Shown piece after piece: positions 1 through 6,629 of a stretch of 18,788 nt of DNA. The DNA is from Bdellovibrio sp. Its GTDB lineage: Bacteria; Bdellovibrionota; Bdellovibrionia; Bdellovibrionales; Bdellovibrionaceae. Each line of letters starts with the position of its first letter. Within the stretch, counting starts at the first letter, position 1. The DNA lies in contig JAHRXB010000004.1 of assembly GCA_019104905.1 (NCBI GenBank), positions 1-18,788 of the forward strand, in the 5' to 3' direction. The notes beneath the pieces were generated by a model, which saw nothing but the letters and a program-made list of their open reading frames with translations, did not search any database and had not been told where the DNA came from. The position numbers and the translations under genes are program-made.

Positions 1-360
1 CTTTAAAGCGCTAACCTACTGTCATTACGAGGATTTCCAAGATCCTCTTTAGAACCTACCCAAATTCATATTTGCCAAGAGGTGGCTGTCAGCGCTTAAG
101 ACAGATCTGCAAAGAACACTTAACCTACTGAATTTTAAAGACATTTCTAGTGTCAAAGATTCCAACACCCCCACGCCGCAAAGTGTGGTGCAAAAAGGCT
201 CTGACCTGCCTGGCCCAGGGCTTGCTCTAAGGGATATCAACGTCTCGAAATGAGACAAACCGGCTCCGGCCCCTTTCGGGGAGACCTTATGAGCCACCAA
301 GCCCACCCCCACATCCTACCTTCCTGGTAGGGAGCCTAAAAAAGCTCCCCCTACCAGCTC
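1..360. ncRNA. Candidate structured RNA, family unknown
   Basis: No convincing protein gene lies in 1-438, but the stretch is unusually rich in perfect short inverted repeats. By eye: GAGGAT/ATCCTC (29-34, 42-47), CAAAT/ATTTG (61-65, 70-74), CTGTC/GACAG (86-90, 100-104), GACA/TGTC (140-143, 151-154), GTCTC/GAGAC (242-246, 252-256), CCCC/GGGG (270-273, 278-281) nested in GGCTC/GAGCC (262-266, 291-295), and a 7-bp closing stem GGGCTTG/CAAGCCC (218-224, 298-304) that encloses the last three as a branched domain. A 10-base direct repeat, TAACCTACTG, occurs at 12-21 and 121-130. Read on the minus strand, the CCCC/GGGG loop is GAAA, a GNRA tetraloop, which mildly favours a minus-strand RNA running past base 1. 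I checked by eye for hallmark motifs of tmRNA, RNase P RNA, SRP RNA and common riboswitches and found none. The strand and ends are guesses. Confidence 0.35.
324..357. other. Long imperfect hairpin upstream of icd
   Basis: CTGGTAGGGAGC (324-335) pairs with GCTCCCCCTACCAG (344-357) across the loop CTAAAAAA, leaving two unpaired C in the right arm. The stem is 12 bp and GC-rich. No T-run follows on the plus strand, so it is not a canonical terminator in that direction. On the minus strand a six-T tract sits in the loop rather than after the stem. It could be the first element of a minus-strand RNA, or a barrier between the upstream RNA region and icd. Confidence 0.5.
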
Positions 361-395
361 GCGCGCAAGTCACGAATCCTTGGAAACTAGGGCCA

Positions 396-433
396 CCTTT
401 GATAGAAGGAAGACCTTCATACAACGAAAGGTC
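396..433 (+). promoter_or_regulatory. icd leader with alternating complementary arms
   Basis: Four short arms alternate just upstream of icd: CCTT (396-399), GAAGG (405-409), CCTTC (414-418) and AAGG (428-431). GAAGG/CCTTC with loop AAGA forms one hairpin. The overlapping GACCTT (412-417) can instead pair with AAGGTC (428-433), which contains the presumed ribosome binding site GAAAGG (426-431). The two pairings exclude each other, so the leader could switch between a free and a masked ribosome site. The stems are only 5-6 bp, so this may be chance. TTGATA at 399-404 resembles a -35 box, but no good -10 follows at normal spacing. Confidence 0.3.
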
Positions 434-438
434 CCACA

Positions 439-1437
439 ATGACTAAACTGACTGTGATTCCCGGTGATGGTATTGGCCCTGAGATCATGACTCAGGTGAT
501 CCGAGTTCTGAAACACGTAAAAGCCCCCTTTGAATACGAAGAACACCAAGCGGGCGAAGTGGCTTTAAACAGTTTGGGTGAACTTCTTCCGCAAACGACT
601 GTCGACTCTATCAATAAAAATAAATTGGCCATCAAAGGCCCAACGACTACTCCCGTCGGTGGCGGACATAAATCAATCAACGTAACCATGAGACAAAAAT
701 TTGATCTTTATGCGAACGTGCGCCCCGTGCGCTCTTTGCCTGGAGTCCAATGTGTCTGCCCGGATGTTGATCTCACGATCGTGCGTGAAAATACTGAAGA
801 TCTTTATGCGGGCATCGAGCGCATGGTTGATGAAAACACGGCAGAAAGTATTAAACGCATCACTCGCAAAGGCTCAGAGCGCATCGCTCGTTACGCCTAT
901 GATCTTGCGCAAAAAACAGGAAAGCCTCGCGTCGCCATCGTTCATAAAGCCAACATCATGAAAATGTCCGATGGTCTTTTCTTGAAAGTCGCTCAGGAAG
1001 TCGGCTGGCAATATCCGTCCATCACCACCAAAGATGTGATCGTGGATAATGCCTGCATGCAGTTGGTAACCAAACCTCAACAGTTTGATGTGATCGTCAC
1101 AGAAAATCTTTACGGAGATATCTTAAGTGACCTCTGCGCCGGATTGGTTGGCGGACTGGGAGTTGTTCCTGGCGCAAACATCGGCGAAAAAGCGGCGATC
1201 TTTGAAGCCGTTCATGGTTCTGCTCCTGATATCGCGGGACAAAACAAAGCCAATCCGACGGCCTTGTTGCAATCGGCAGTCATGATGCTTCAACACGTTG
1301 GAGAAAATGCCAAGGCCGATGCAATTATGAAAGCTTTGATTGCAGCTCTTTCTGATATCAACGCACGCACGGGTGACCTTGGCGGAAAAGGAACGACCGT
1401 TTCTTTCACCGACGCGATCATTCAGAAATTAGGATAA
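439..1437 (+). CDS. icd: NAD-dependent isocitrate dehydrogenase
   Basis: This 332-residue protein belongs to the isocitrate/isopropylmalate dehydrogenase family and should oxidatively decarboxylate isocitrate to 2-oxoglutarate in the TCA cycle, in the cytoplasm. Seen: GDGIGPE at 9-15, NVRPV at 93-97, ENTEDLYAG at 117-125 with the catalytic-type Tyr123, HKANIMK at 169-175 with Lys170, metal-type Asp203, Asp227 and Asp231 in the YGDILSD region, and HGSAPDIAGQNKANP at 259-273. In the NADP enzyme of E. coli the equivalent cofactor positions are Lys-Tyr. Here they are Asp264-Ile265, the pattern of NAD-using members. The length (about 330) fits the short homo-oligomeric NAD class rather than the roughly 415-residue E. 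coli type. The ATG at 439 has GAAAGG 7 bases upstream. A CofE-type gene follows after 2 bases. Isopropylmalate or homoisocitrate dehydrogenase is less likely given the motifs. Confidence 0.93.
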   Translation: MTKLTVIPGDGIGPEIMTQVIRVLKHVKAPFEYEEHQAGEVALNSLGELLPQTTVDSINKNKLAIKGPTTTPVGGGHKSINVTMRQKFDLYANVRPVRSLPGVQCVCPDVDLTIVRENTEDLYAGIERMVDENTAESIKRITRKGSERIARYAYDLAQKTGKPRVAIVHKANIMKMSDGLFLKVAQEVGWQYPSITTKDVIVDNACMQLVTKPQQFDVIVTENLYGDILSDLCAGLVGGLGVVPGANIGEKAAIFEAVHGSAPDIAGQNKANPTALLQSAVMMLQHVGENAKADAIMKALIAALSDINARTGDLGGKGTTVSFTDAIIQKLG

Positions 1438-1439
1438 TC

Positions 1440-2165
1440 GTGACTTTACCCTTGATGATCTCCCCTATTCATACTTCCATCTTTCATCCGGGAAATGACT
1501 TGGTGGAGTTCATCCTTCAGCATATCGACCGCTCGTCTTGCACGGAGCGGTCGATTCTGGCGATCACCTCCAAAATTGTCAGCCTCGCGGAAAATCGCCT
1601 GGTCGCTCATGACAGCGTCGACAAAAAAAGTTTGATCCGCCAAGAGGCCGATTATTATCTGGGGGAAATCGGTCACGGCGTCAGCCTCACCATCAAACAC
1701 GGCCTTTTACTTCCCGCTGCAGGAATTGATGAATCCAATTCTGAAAAAGGCGACTACATTCTCTATCCACAAGATCCCTATCAGTCGGCAGAGGCTTTAA
1801 GAACAGCTTTGAAGGAACGCCTGGGCCTTCGTGAATTTGGAATCATTCTCACGGACTCACACACCGGACCTTTGCGTCTGGGGGTTGTCGGAGCGTCCCT
1901 GGCTTTTGCAGGATTTCATCCGGTGAAGAATATGATCGGCCAAAAAGATATTTTTGGAAGACCCTTAAAGATGACCAAAATCAATCATGCCGACAGTTTG
2001 GCAACGGCGGCGGTTTTGATGATGGGAGAAGCCGACGAGTGCTGCCCTTTGGCTCTGATACAAAATGCTCCCGTCGTTTTTACCGACTCACCATCCCGGT
2101 CTGATCTGGAAGTGTCTCCAGAGGATGATATGTATCTTCCGCTCTACCAACATCTCCTGAAATAA
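1440..2165 (+). CDS. CofE-type F420-0:glutamate ligase superfamily protein
   Basis: This 241-residue protein matches the CofE fold family, which joins glutamate through a gamma amide bond in a GTP- and metal-dependent reaction during coenzyme F420 synthesis. Seen: N-terminal PGNDLVEFI (17-25), AITSKIVSLAENRLV (41-55) as in CofE, IKHGLLLPAAGIDESN (85-100) matching the family pattern of a HG..xxNAGVD.SN segment, DPYQSAEALRTALKERLG (112-129), ILTDSHTGPLRLG (136-148) in place of the usual SDTFGRPWR, and an AxAAxLxMGEA segment near 188-198. The GTG start is supported by AGGA (1431-1434) inside the end of icd, at 5-base spacing. An ATG 15 bases downstream is possible but has no better site. Tight linkage to icd suggests co-transcription. 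Bacteria of this inferred group are not known F420 makers as far as I know, so the true acceptor may be a different cofactor such as a folate. Confidence 0.75.
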   Translation: MTLPLMISPIHTSIFHPGNDLVEFILQHIDRSSCTERSILAITSKIVSLAENRLVAHDSVDKKSLIRQEADYYLGEIGHGVSLTIKHGLLLPAAGIDESNSEKGDYILYPQDPYQSAEALRTALKERLGLREFGIILTDSHTGPLRLGVVGASLAFAGFHPVKNMIGQKDIFGRPLKMTKINHADSLATAAVLMMGEADECCPLALIQNAPVVFTDSPSRSDLEVSPEDDMYLPLYQHLLK

Positions 2166-2193
2166 AGAATCCAGCCCAAAAGCCAGCAAGCAA

Positions 2194-2221
2194 AGGTTTG
2201 CCTCCATAAGGCTTTAAACCT
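2194..2221 (+). other. Hairpin between the CofE-type gene and lipoprotein gene
   Basis: AGGTTTGCCT (2194-2203) pairs with AGGC (2209-2212) and AAACCT (2216-2221), with CCATA as loop and three extra T as a bulge, giving about 10 bp. No T-run follows, so it is not a typical terminator. The only Shine-Dalgarno-like bases before the next gene (TAAGG, 2207-2211) lie in this stem but are too far from the ATG at 2234 to be a normal ribosome site. Confidence 0.4.
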
Positions 2222-2233
2222 AAACTTGTGTAC

Positions 2234-2674
2234 ATGAAAACAGTGAGTTTGCTTTCTTGTCTTTGCTTCGTCTTCTCTGTCTCTTGCGCGACCAACCAAA
2301 AGAGCCGCTTAGCCACGACGGCGGTCGGCATCGGCCTAGGTGCTGCGATCGGAGCGGGAACGGCACCCAATGACGAGCGTCCTGAGTTGCATGCTCTTTA
2401 TTGGGGCGGAATTCTGGGCGTTGTTTCTGCCGTCGCTGCCAACTACTACTTTAATGATGAAAGAGATCTTGAGGTGATGCGACTTGAAAATGAGAAACTC
2501 AAGGCTGAGTTGGATCTTTTCCAAAATGGCCCATCCACTCTGTTAAAAGACGAGGCTCGCAACAAGGCCCGCGTGAAACTTTACAAAATAGATCAGTGGG
2601 TGTCAGACGGTCCCAACCGAAGATACCATCGTGATCAGATGATGGAGATTCTACCGTTAGAGAAGGGTCAATAA
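2234..2674 (+). CDS. Glycine-rich probable lipoprotein, unknown function
   Basis: This 146-residue protein has a Lys at position 2, a hydrophobic stretch at 4-14 and a Cys18 in SVSC, a relaxed lipobox. Ala at +2 would favour outer-membrane sorting. Two Gly/Ala-rich segments follow (about 27-43, with spaced glycines of glycine-zipper type, and 56-71), then a charged helix rich in Glu/Leu/Lys (77-97) that may form a short coiled coil, and a basic tail. Nothing in it identifies a named family. The ATG at 2234 gives a normal signal peptide. A GTG at 2228 would add only two residues, and neither has a clear ribosome site. The stop overlaps the ATG of the next gene by one base (TAATG), so the two are probably translated together and may act in one envelope complex. 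Confidence 0.7.
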   Translation: MKTVSLLSCLCFVFSVSCATNQKSRLATTAVGIGLGAAIGAGTAPNDERPELHALYWGGILGVVSAVAANYYFNDERDLEVMRLENEKLKAELDLFQNGPSTLLKDEARNKARVKLYKIDQWVSDGPNRRYHRDQMMEILPLEKGQ

Positions 2675-3570
2675 TGAAGATCCGAGTTCTTTCTGGATTG
2701 CTGGCCCTGTGTTTTTTATGGGCTCTCAGTGTCAGTGTTCTTTATTGGCGACTGAAAAATAATCCCCGTGTTGTTGCTGTCACCATGGACCCGGGTAAAG
2801 ACGCACCACCAAACGCTCCGCTAGGGGAACTGGAAAAGATGACCTTCCTGAGGCAGTTTCTGGAGCGCTACTTCAACTACGACTCAAACAACTTCTGGCA
2901 ATCTCAGACTTCTTTGGCTTTCTTGATGGGACCCCAGGCACGGGAACTAAGACTGAGCGAAGTGCGACGTCTGCGAGAGAAAATTCAGCGCAAAAATCTT
3001 TCCCAGCTTAGCAAACTGCTCTCGCTGCGAAAACGATCGATGGATCACTACGAAGGACATCTTGCCCTGCAAATCACCGAGGATCGGGAGAAAAGCGATC
3101 TTTCAATCACACTGCAAATGGTCCTTGAAGAAACCGAACGAACTCTAGAAAATCCTTGGGGCCTTGTGGTTCGAGAGATGACCTTCCAATCCTCAAGCCC
3201 AACTCCTCCCCGCCTTCCTTCGCAGATTGCGGTGGCGACGTTAAATCCCACTCTTCTGGCTTTTCCTTGTGCCATTACCAATATAGAAAATCCCAACGAA
3301 GAAAGATTAAAAACCAAGATTACGACTTTGAATGTCAGCGAACTGCAAATCACTCCCTCTGAAAGGCTGTCGGAGCCGCTGACTCTGGTGGCGGCCTGCA
3401 AAGATTTGGAATTCAAAATTAATATTGCAGAGGCACAGGGAGAACAAGATCTGTACCTGTCACTGCCTCTGTCTGCGGGAATAAAAAGGAAAGAAGCCCC
3501 TAAAGTCCGTCAGAGGGATATCTATGAGCAGACCATCGACAAGGTTTTAGGAATCAAATTCGAAAATTAG
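2674..3570 (+). CDS. Membrane-anchored VirB8/TraE-like protein with TraK-like tail
   Basis: This 298-residue protein has one N-terminal membrane helix (5-26) with most of the chain predicted in the periplasm. Residues about 56-170 carry an alpha/beta region ending in ENPWGLVVREM (159-169). This resembles the NP-x-G-x-x-V end of VirB8/TrbF/TraE domains, which form the periplasmic scaffold of type IV secretion. Residues about 184-268 read as a beta-rich segment (IAVATLNPTLLAFPCAITNI, then ITPSERLSEPLTLVAACKDLEF) reminiscent of TraK/VirB9 N-domains. Cys199 and Cys242 could form a disulfide. The start has AGAAGGG (2661-2667) upstream and overlaps the lipoprotein stop. No other secretion genes are visible, so this is a fold-level inference. 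It could be an unrelated envelope protein with the same topology. Confidence 0.5.
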   Translation: MKIRVLSGLLALCFLWALSVSVLYWRLKNNPRVVAVTMDPGKDAPPNAPLGELEKMTFLRQFLERYFNYDSNNFWQSQTSLAFLMGPQARELRLSEVRRLREKIQRKNLSQLSKLLSLRKRSMDHYEGHLALQITEDREKSDLSITLQMVLEETERTLENPWGLVVREMTFQSSSPTPPRLPSQIAVATLNPTLLAFPCAITNIENPNEERLKTKITTLNVSELQITPSERLSEPLTLVAACKDLEFKINIAEAQGEQDLYLSLPLSAGIKRKEAPKVRQRDIYEQTIDKVLGIKFEN

Positions 3571-3599
3571 AAATCAACAACGCCGCTTGGCACTTCAAA

Positions 3600-4775
3600 T
3601 TAAGAACTTTGAGAAAGGGTCTCGACGCTTTTGGGGAACAATAGGACCACTTGAGTCCCGATGCCCTGACGGGAACGCAACTGCAATTCACCGCCAATTG
3701 ATTCCATCGTTTTGCGCGCATCATACAAACCCAGGCCGTGCCCCTGCTCCTTGCCGTAGCTCACTCCTTCTTGAGTCAATGTAGGCAGAACTTTTTCGGG
3801 AATACCGCCGCCGTTATCCATAATCTGAACCAGCCAGTGGGATTGCCGCTCTAACAAAGTAATATGGATGGCCGCTTCGTTTTCAGGGCGGGCCTCCAGC
3901 GAGTTGTTGAGCAGATTGCTTATGACCCTTTGTAGTTTTAAAGCCTCCAACGGCACCACCGCTTTTTGCGAGGAAATATGATTGTGCCAGACAAACTCAA
4001 CATCCGGATGAGAAAAACGATACTCTTTGAGAAGCGAGTTGATCACCATTGAAAGGTCCGGCCCCTGAGCGGGAACGCTTGGGACCACTTGAGGATTTTC
4101 ACTTCGACCTTTTTTTAAAAGATCATCGGCAATTCCGCGAATGCGCGCCACCGCGAGCTCGAGGAGCTCCTTTTTTTCAACACTCATCTCGTGGGAAAGT
4201 TGACTCAAAGTTGTCAATGCCGTCAAAGGACCACGAATATCATGAGCCACCTGTCGGGACATCGCTGAAAGCTCTTTATTTAAAGCCAGCTCGGCCTGCA
4301 ATTGTTGCTCGTGAAGGCGACTCAAAAATTCGCGTCGCACTCCAAAGCCAAGAAACAGTAACGCCAGCAGAATTCCCACCACAAAAACCGGAGATAGAAG
4401 AGACTTTAAAAACAACTCCGCCCCCGCAAAACAAATCCGCACACTGCCGGCGGGAAGTGAGTTGTAGGTGATGGGAACATCGGTAGAAAAAAGGCACTGC
4501 AGTCTTTCAGGAGCCTGAACCTCTGTCACCATCACGGCCTGGTGGACCTGTTTAAGTTGCTGCAAAATCTTGTTTTGCAGCGTGGGATCTCCTTGAAAGA
4601 TCTTGGCCCGTGCAATATCGTCTTCCCAGATCCCGACATACTGTTCTACTGCGGATCTGGCACTGTGAATCTCATAGAAAAAACTCATTAAAGCCACAAC
4701 CAAAGAGACGCCCAAAAACAGGCCTCCCCATAAATAGGGAATGGTTTTATTCGATTTGAGATGCGATTTATTCAT
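3600..4775 (-). CDS. Orphan membrane sensor histidine kinase
   Basis: This 391-residue two-component kinase should autophosphorylate on His178 and pass phosphate to an unseen response regulator. Seen: membrane helix 12-33, an extracytoplasmic sensor region about 34-126 with Cys94 and Cys115 (possible disulfide), second helix about 127-146, coiled linker, HisKA box RQVAHDIRGPLTAL (174-187), N box NLLNNSLEA (287-295), G1 box DNGGGIP (320-326) and G2 box GHGLGL (345-350). In HELRT-type kinases the E/D-x-x-T/N triad after His supports phosphatase activity. Here the T/N position is Gly182, so phosphatase activity may be weak. No receiver protein is adjacent. It converges on the VirB8-like gene with a 29-base gap and diverges from the transketolase operon. 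The ligand cannot be told from the sequence. Confidence 0.9.
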   Translation of the reverse strand: MNKSHLKSNKTIPYLWGGLFLGVSLVVALMSFFYEIHSARSAVEQYVGIWEDDIARAKIFQGDPTLQNKILQQLKQVHQAVMVTEVQAPERLQCLFSTDVPITYNSLPAGSVRICFAGAELFLKSLLSPVFVVGILLALLFLGFGVRREFLSRLHEQQLQAELALNKELSAMSRQVAHDIRGPLTALTTLSQLSHEMSVEKKELLELAVARIRGIADDLLKKGRSENPQVVPSVPAQGPDLSMVINSLLKEYRFSHPDVEFVWHNHISSQKAVVPLEALKLQRVISNLLNNSLEARPENEAAIHITLLERQSHWLVQIMDNGGGIPEKVLPTLTQEGVSYGKEQGHGLGLYDARKTMESIGGELQLRSRQGIGTQVVLLFPKSVETLSQSS

Positions 4776-4989
4776 ACTTCAGAGTAAAGCAAAGCTCACT
4801 CCGCCCTTGGCTCGAACTCACCTCTTCTTAGATGTCGATCGTTTGGACAGTGCCTAAATTGGTACGTGGGAGAGCGAGAGCTGCTCGAACTATCGTCTAG
4901 TTCCCCAATATCTATCGCAAAGCCTCCAGAGGACAACAAAAGTGACCTCCTGACTAGCATCTCGATGGTTCTTCGACTAACATAAGCCC
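4776..4989. promoter_or_regulatory. Divergent intergenic region, kinase and transketolase operon
   Basis: These 214 bases separate divergent starts and should hold promoters for both. I see no -35/-10 pair at good spacing (TTGGAC at 4843-4848 lacks a partner). A 6-bp inverted repeat, GAACTA/TAGTTC with a 5-base spacer (4887-4903), is the clearest operator-like element. A CGAG/CTCG pair lies just before it. Confidence 0.3.
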
Positions 4990-5745
4990 ATGACAGTCGA
5001 TATGATTTCTCTTCGGAATGAATTAAAATCTAAGCTGCTTGCTTACCATTCTGAACGAGGTCTCAGCCATCTGGGCTCTTGCCTTTCTTCGTTGGATATC
5101 TTGACCTCTTTATTCTGGGGACCCCTTAAAGAAGAAGATCACTTTATTCTCTCTAAAGGCCATGCGGCGAGTCTTCTTTATTTGATCCTCAATAAAAAAG
5201 GACTCTTATCGGATCAGGATCTGCAGGAGAGCTGTCGCGATGGCAGTCTCTATGGAGCACATCCCCCTTTTCAACCTCCGCAAAAGCATCCCTGGTGGGG
5301 ATTTGGTTCTGGAAGTTTAGGTTATGGCATCGGGCTCGGTTGTGGCGTGGCGCTGGCAAAAAGAATGAAAAACGATTTGAGTCACGTCTATGTCTTGGTT
5401 TCAGAAGGGGATCTCAACGAGGGTTCGAGCTGGGAATCTTTGCATTTCGCTGCACACCATCAGCTTAAGAACCTCACCGTACTTTTTGATCACAATCAAG
5501 TTCAAGCCTTGGGAAATTCCTCCGAGATTTTTCCGCTTCATCATTTACCGACGACCCTGGAACATCTGGGGTGGGACGTGCACCACCAAGAAGGGCATGA
5601 CCTTACAAAAATAGATTTTAATACTGTCTCTACTGAAAAACCTCGTTTTTTTATTTTCTCTACGCAAAAAAACCAAGGCCTGGAAAATCTTTTTTCTCCC
5701 CTCGAAGCTCACTACAAGTGGCCGAACAAAGTAGGCCTTCCTTGA
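4990..5745 (+). CDS. Transketolase-like protein, N-terminal (ThDP-binding) subunit
   Basis: This 251-residue protein is the N-terminal half of a split transketolase, which binds thiamine diphosphate and Mg and moves two-carbon ketol units between sugars. Seen: SHLGSCLSSLDIL (26-38), matching the GHxG-S-SxxDIL segment, SKGHAA (55-60), GSGSLGYGIG (106-115), and the ThDP motif EGDLNEG (139-145) with DHNQVQ (167-172) completing the GD...N pattern. GDG is shortened to EGD-L-N, as in many transketolases reading GDGELNEG. Its partner subunit follows directly, overlapping the end. Such split pairs occur in pentose-phosphate metabolism and in sugar clusters. The sugar epimerase and glycosyltransferase behind it favour the second. 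The ATG at 4990 lacks a strong ribosome site, and an in-frame ATG at 5002 is possible. Confidence 0.85.
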   Translation: MTVDMISLRNELKSKLLAYHSERGLSHLGSCLSSLDILTSLFWGPLKEEDHFILSKGHAASLLYLILNKKGLLSDQDLQESCRDGSLYGAHPPFQPPQKHPWWGFGSGSLGYGIGLGCGVALAKRMKNDLSHVYVLVSEGDLNEGSSWESLHFAAHHQLKNLTVLFDHNQVQALGNSSEIFPLHHLPTTLEHLGWDVHHQEGHDLTKIDFNTVSTEKPRFFIFSTQKNQGLENLFSPLEAHYKWPNKVGLP

Positions 5746-6629
5746 AAAAGATGTTTTTTTCGTGGTTAGAAAACCACTTCAAAAATAAATCCAACAGTGT
5801 TCTTCTGCTTTGTGATTTGGGGTATCCCGAAGCCTTGGATCTTATGAAGGCCTTTCCTCAAAGAGTTCTTAACGTCGGCGTCTCGGAACAAAATGCCGCC
5901 TTAGTTGCCAAAGGACTTTGTGCTGAGGGCTTTGAGGTTTTTATTTACGGCATCAGCTCCTTCACTCTGTGGCGTTGCGCGGAAGTTTTGAAGTTGTATT
6001 TTGGACCAGAGGACTCTTTAAGAATCATTGGCAATGGAGGAGGCCTTGGGTACGGACTGATGGGAACCACTCATCACAGTATCGACGATCTGGGTTTGGT
6101 CAGTTTGTGGCCGACCTGGACCTCGTGGATTCCGGCCCGGGATCAGGAAGTGCCAGAGGTCCTCACTCTTTTGACCCAAGAGACTGGACCTCAATATCTG
6201 CGTCTTACAAATAACGCGGCCACGGGCAAAAATAATTTTGAACCTCTGCGCGTCTTCTCTCAAGGCGACAAACTCACTGTCGTGACGGTCGGCCCCATGG
6301 TGGACCTAGTTCTGGAGGCGGCCCACCAAGAGACCGGCGTACAGACGTTCTGTATTGGAAAATGGCCTGTGGATATAGAAAAAATTAATCAACATTTTGC
6401 AAAGACCGGTCGTTTGTTGTTCATTGAGGAGCATCAAGAGCCCGGAAGCCTTTCCTCCCAAATAAAATCTCAACTGGACGGCTCTCGCAAAAATATCCGC
6501 TCCCTCACTTTAAGTAAAAGCAATATCGCAGGATCTCGGGATGCTCTTTTGAAAATGCAGGGACTTGATAAAAAAAGTATTGCGAGTCACATCGTCTCTA
6601 TGAAAAATAGAGTGCATGACAAAGACTGA
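5718..6629 (+). CDS. Transketolase-like protein, C-terminal (pyrimidine-binding) subunit
   Basis: This protein of up to 303 residues pairs with the gene before it to complete a split transketolase. Seen: LLCDLGYPEAL (30-40), VLNVGVSEQNAALVAKGLCAEG (50-71) with Glu57 at the catalytic position that contacts the thiamine ring, and GLMGTTHHSIDDLGLVS (113-129), matching the family G-PTHQ-ED pattern. A C-terminal transketolase domain follows (about 183-300). The extent given uses a GTG at 5718, overlapping the upstream gene by 28 bases. A TTG at 5742 makes a 4-base TTGA overlap, has AGTAGG nearby and begins close to the usual first helix, so it is an equally good or better start. ATG 5751 is the third choice. 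The start of the epimerase fusion gene overlaps this stop by 14 bases, indicating translational coupling. Confidence 0.83.
   Translation: MAEQSRPSLKKMFFSWLENHFKNKSNSVLLLCDLGYPEALDLMKAFPQRVLNVGVSEQNAALVAKGLCAEGFEVFIYGISSFTLWRCAEVLKLYFGPEDSLRIIGNGGGLGYGLMGTTHHSIDDLGLVSLWPTWTSWIPARDQEVPEVLTLLTQETGPQYLRLTNNAATGKNNFEPLRVFSQGDKLTVVTVGPMVDLVLEAAHQETGVQTFCIGKWPVDIEKINQHFAKTGRLLFIEEHQEPGSLSSQIKSQLDGSRKNIRSLTLSKSNIAGSRDALLKMQGLDKKSIASHIVSMKNRVHDKD

Noticed and set aside
49..312. Minus-strand open frame of 87 residues
   Set aside because: It runs through the hairpin-dense region, has no ribosome site or recognisable protein features, and is better explained as chance.
3571..3599. Terminator between the VirB8-like gene and the kinase
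   Set aside because: The 29-base gap has no stable inverted repeat or T-run.
4049..4471. Plus-strand open frame of 140 residues
   Set aside because: It is antisense to the well-supported histidine kinase and shows no domain.
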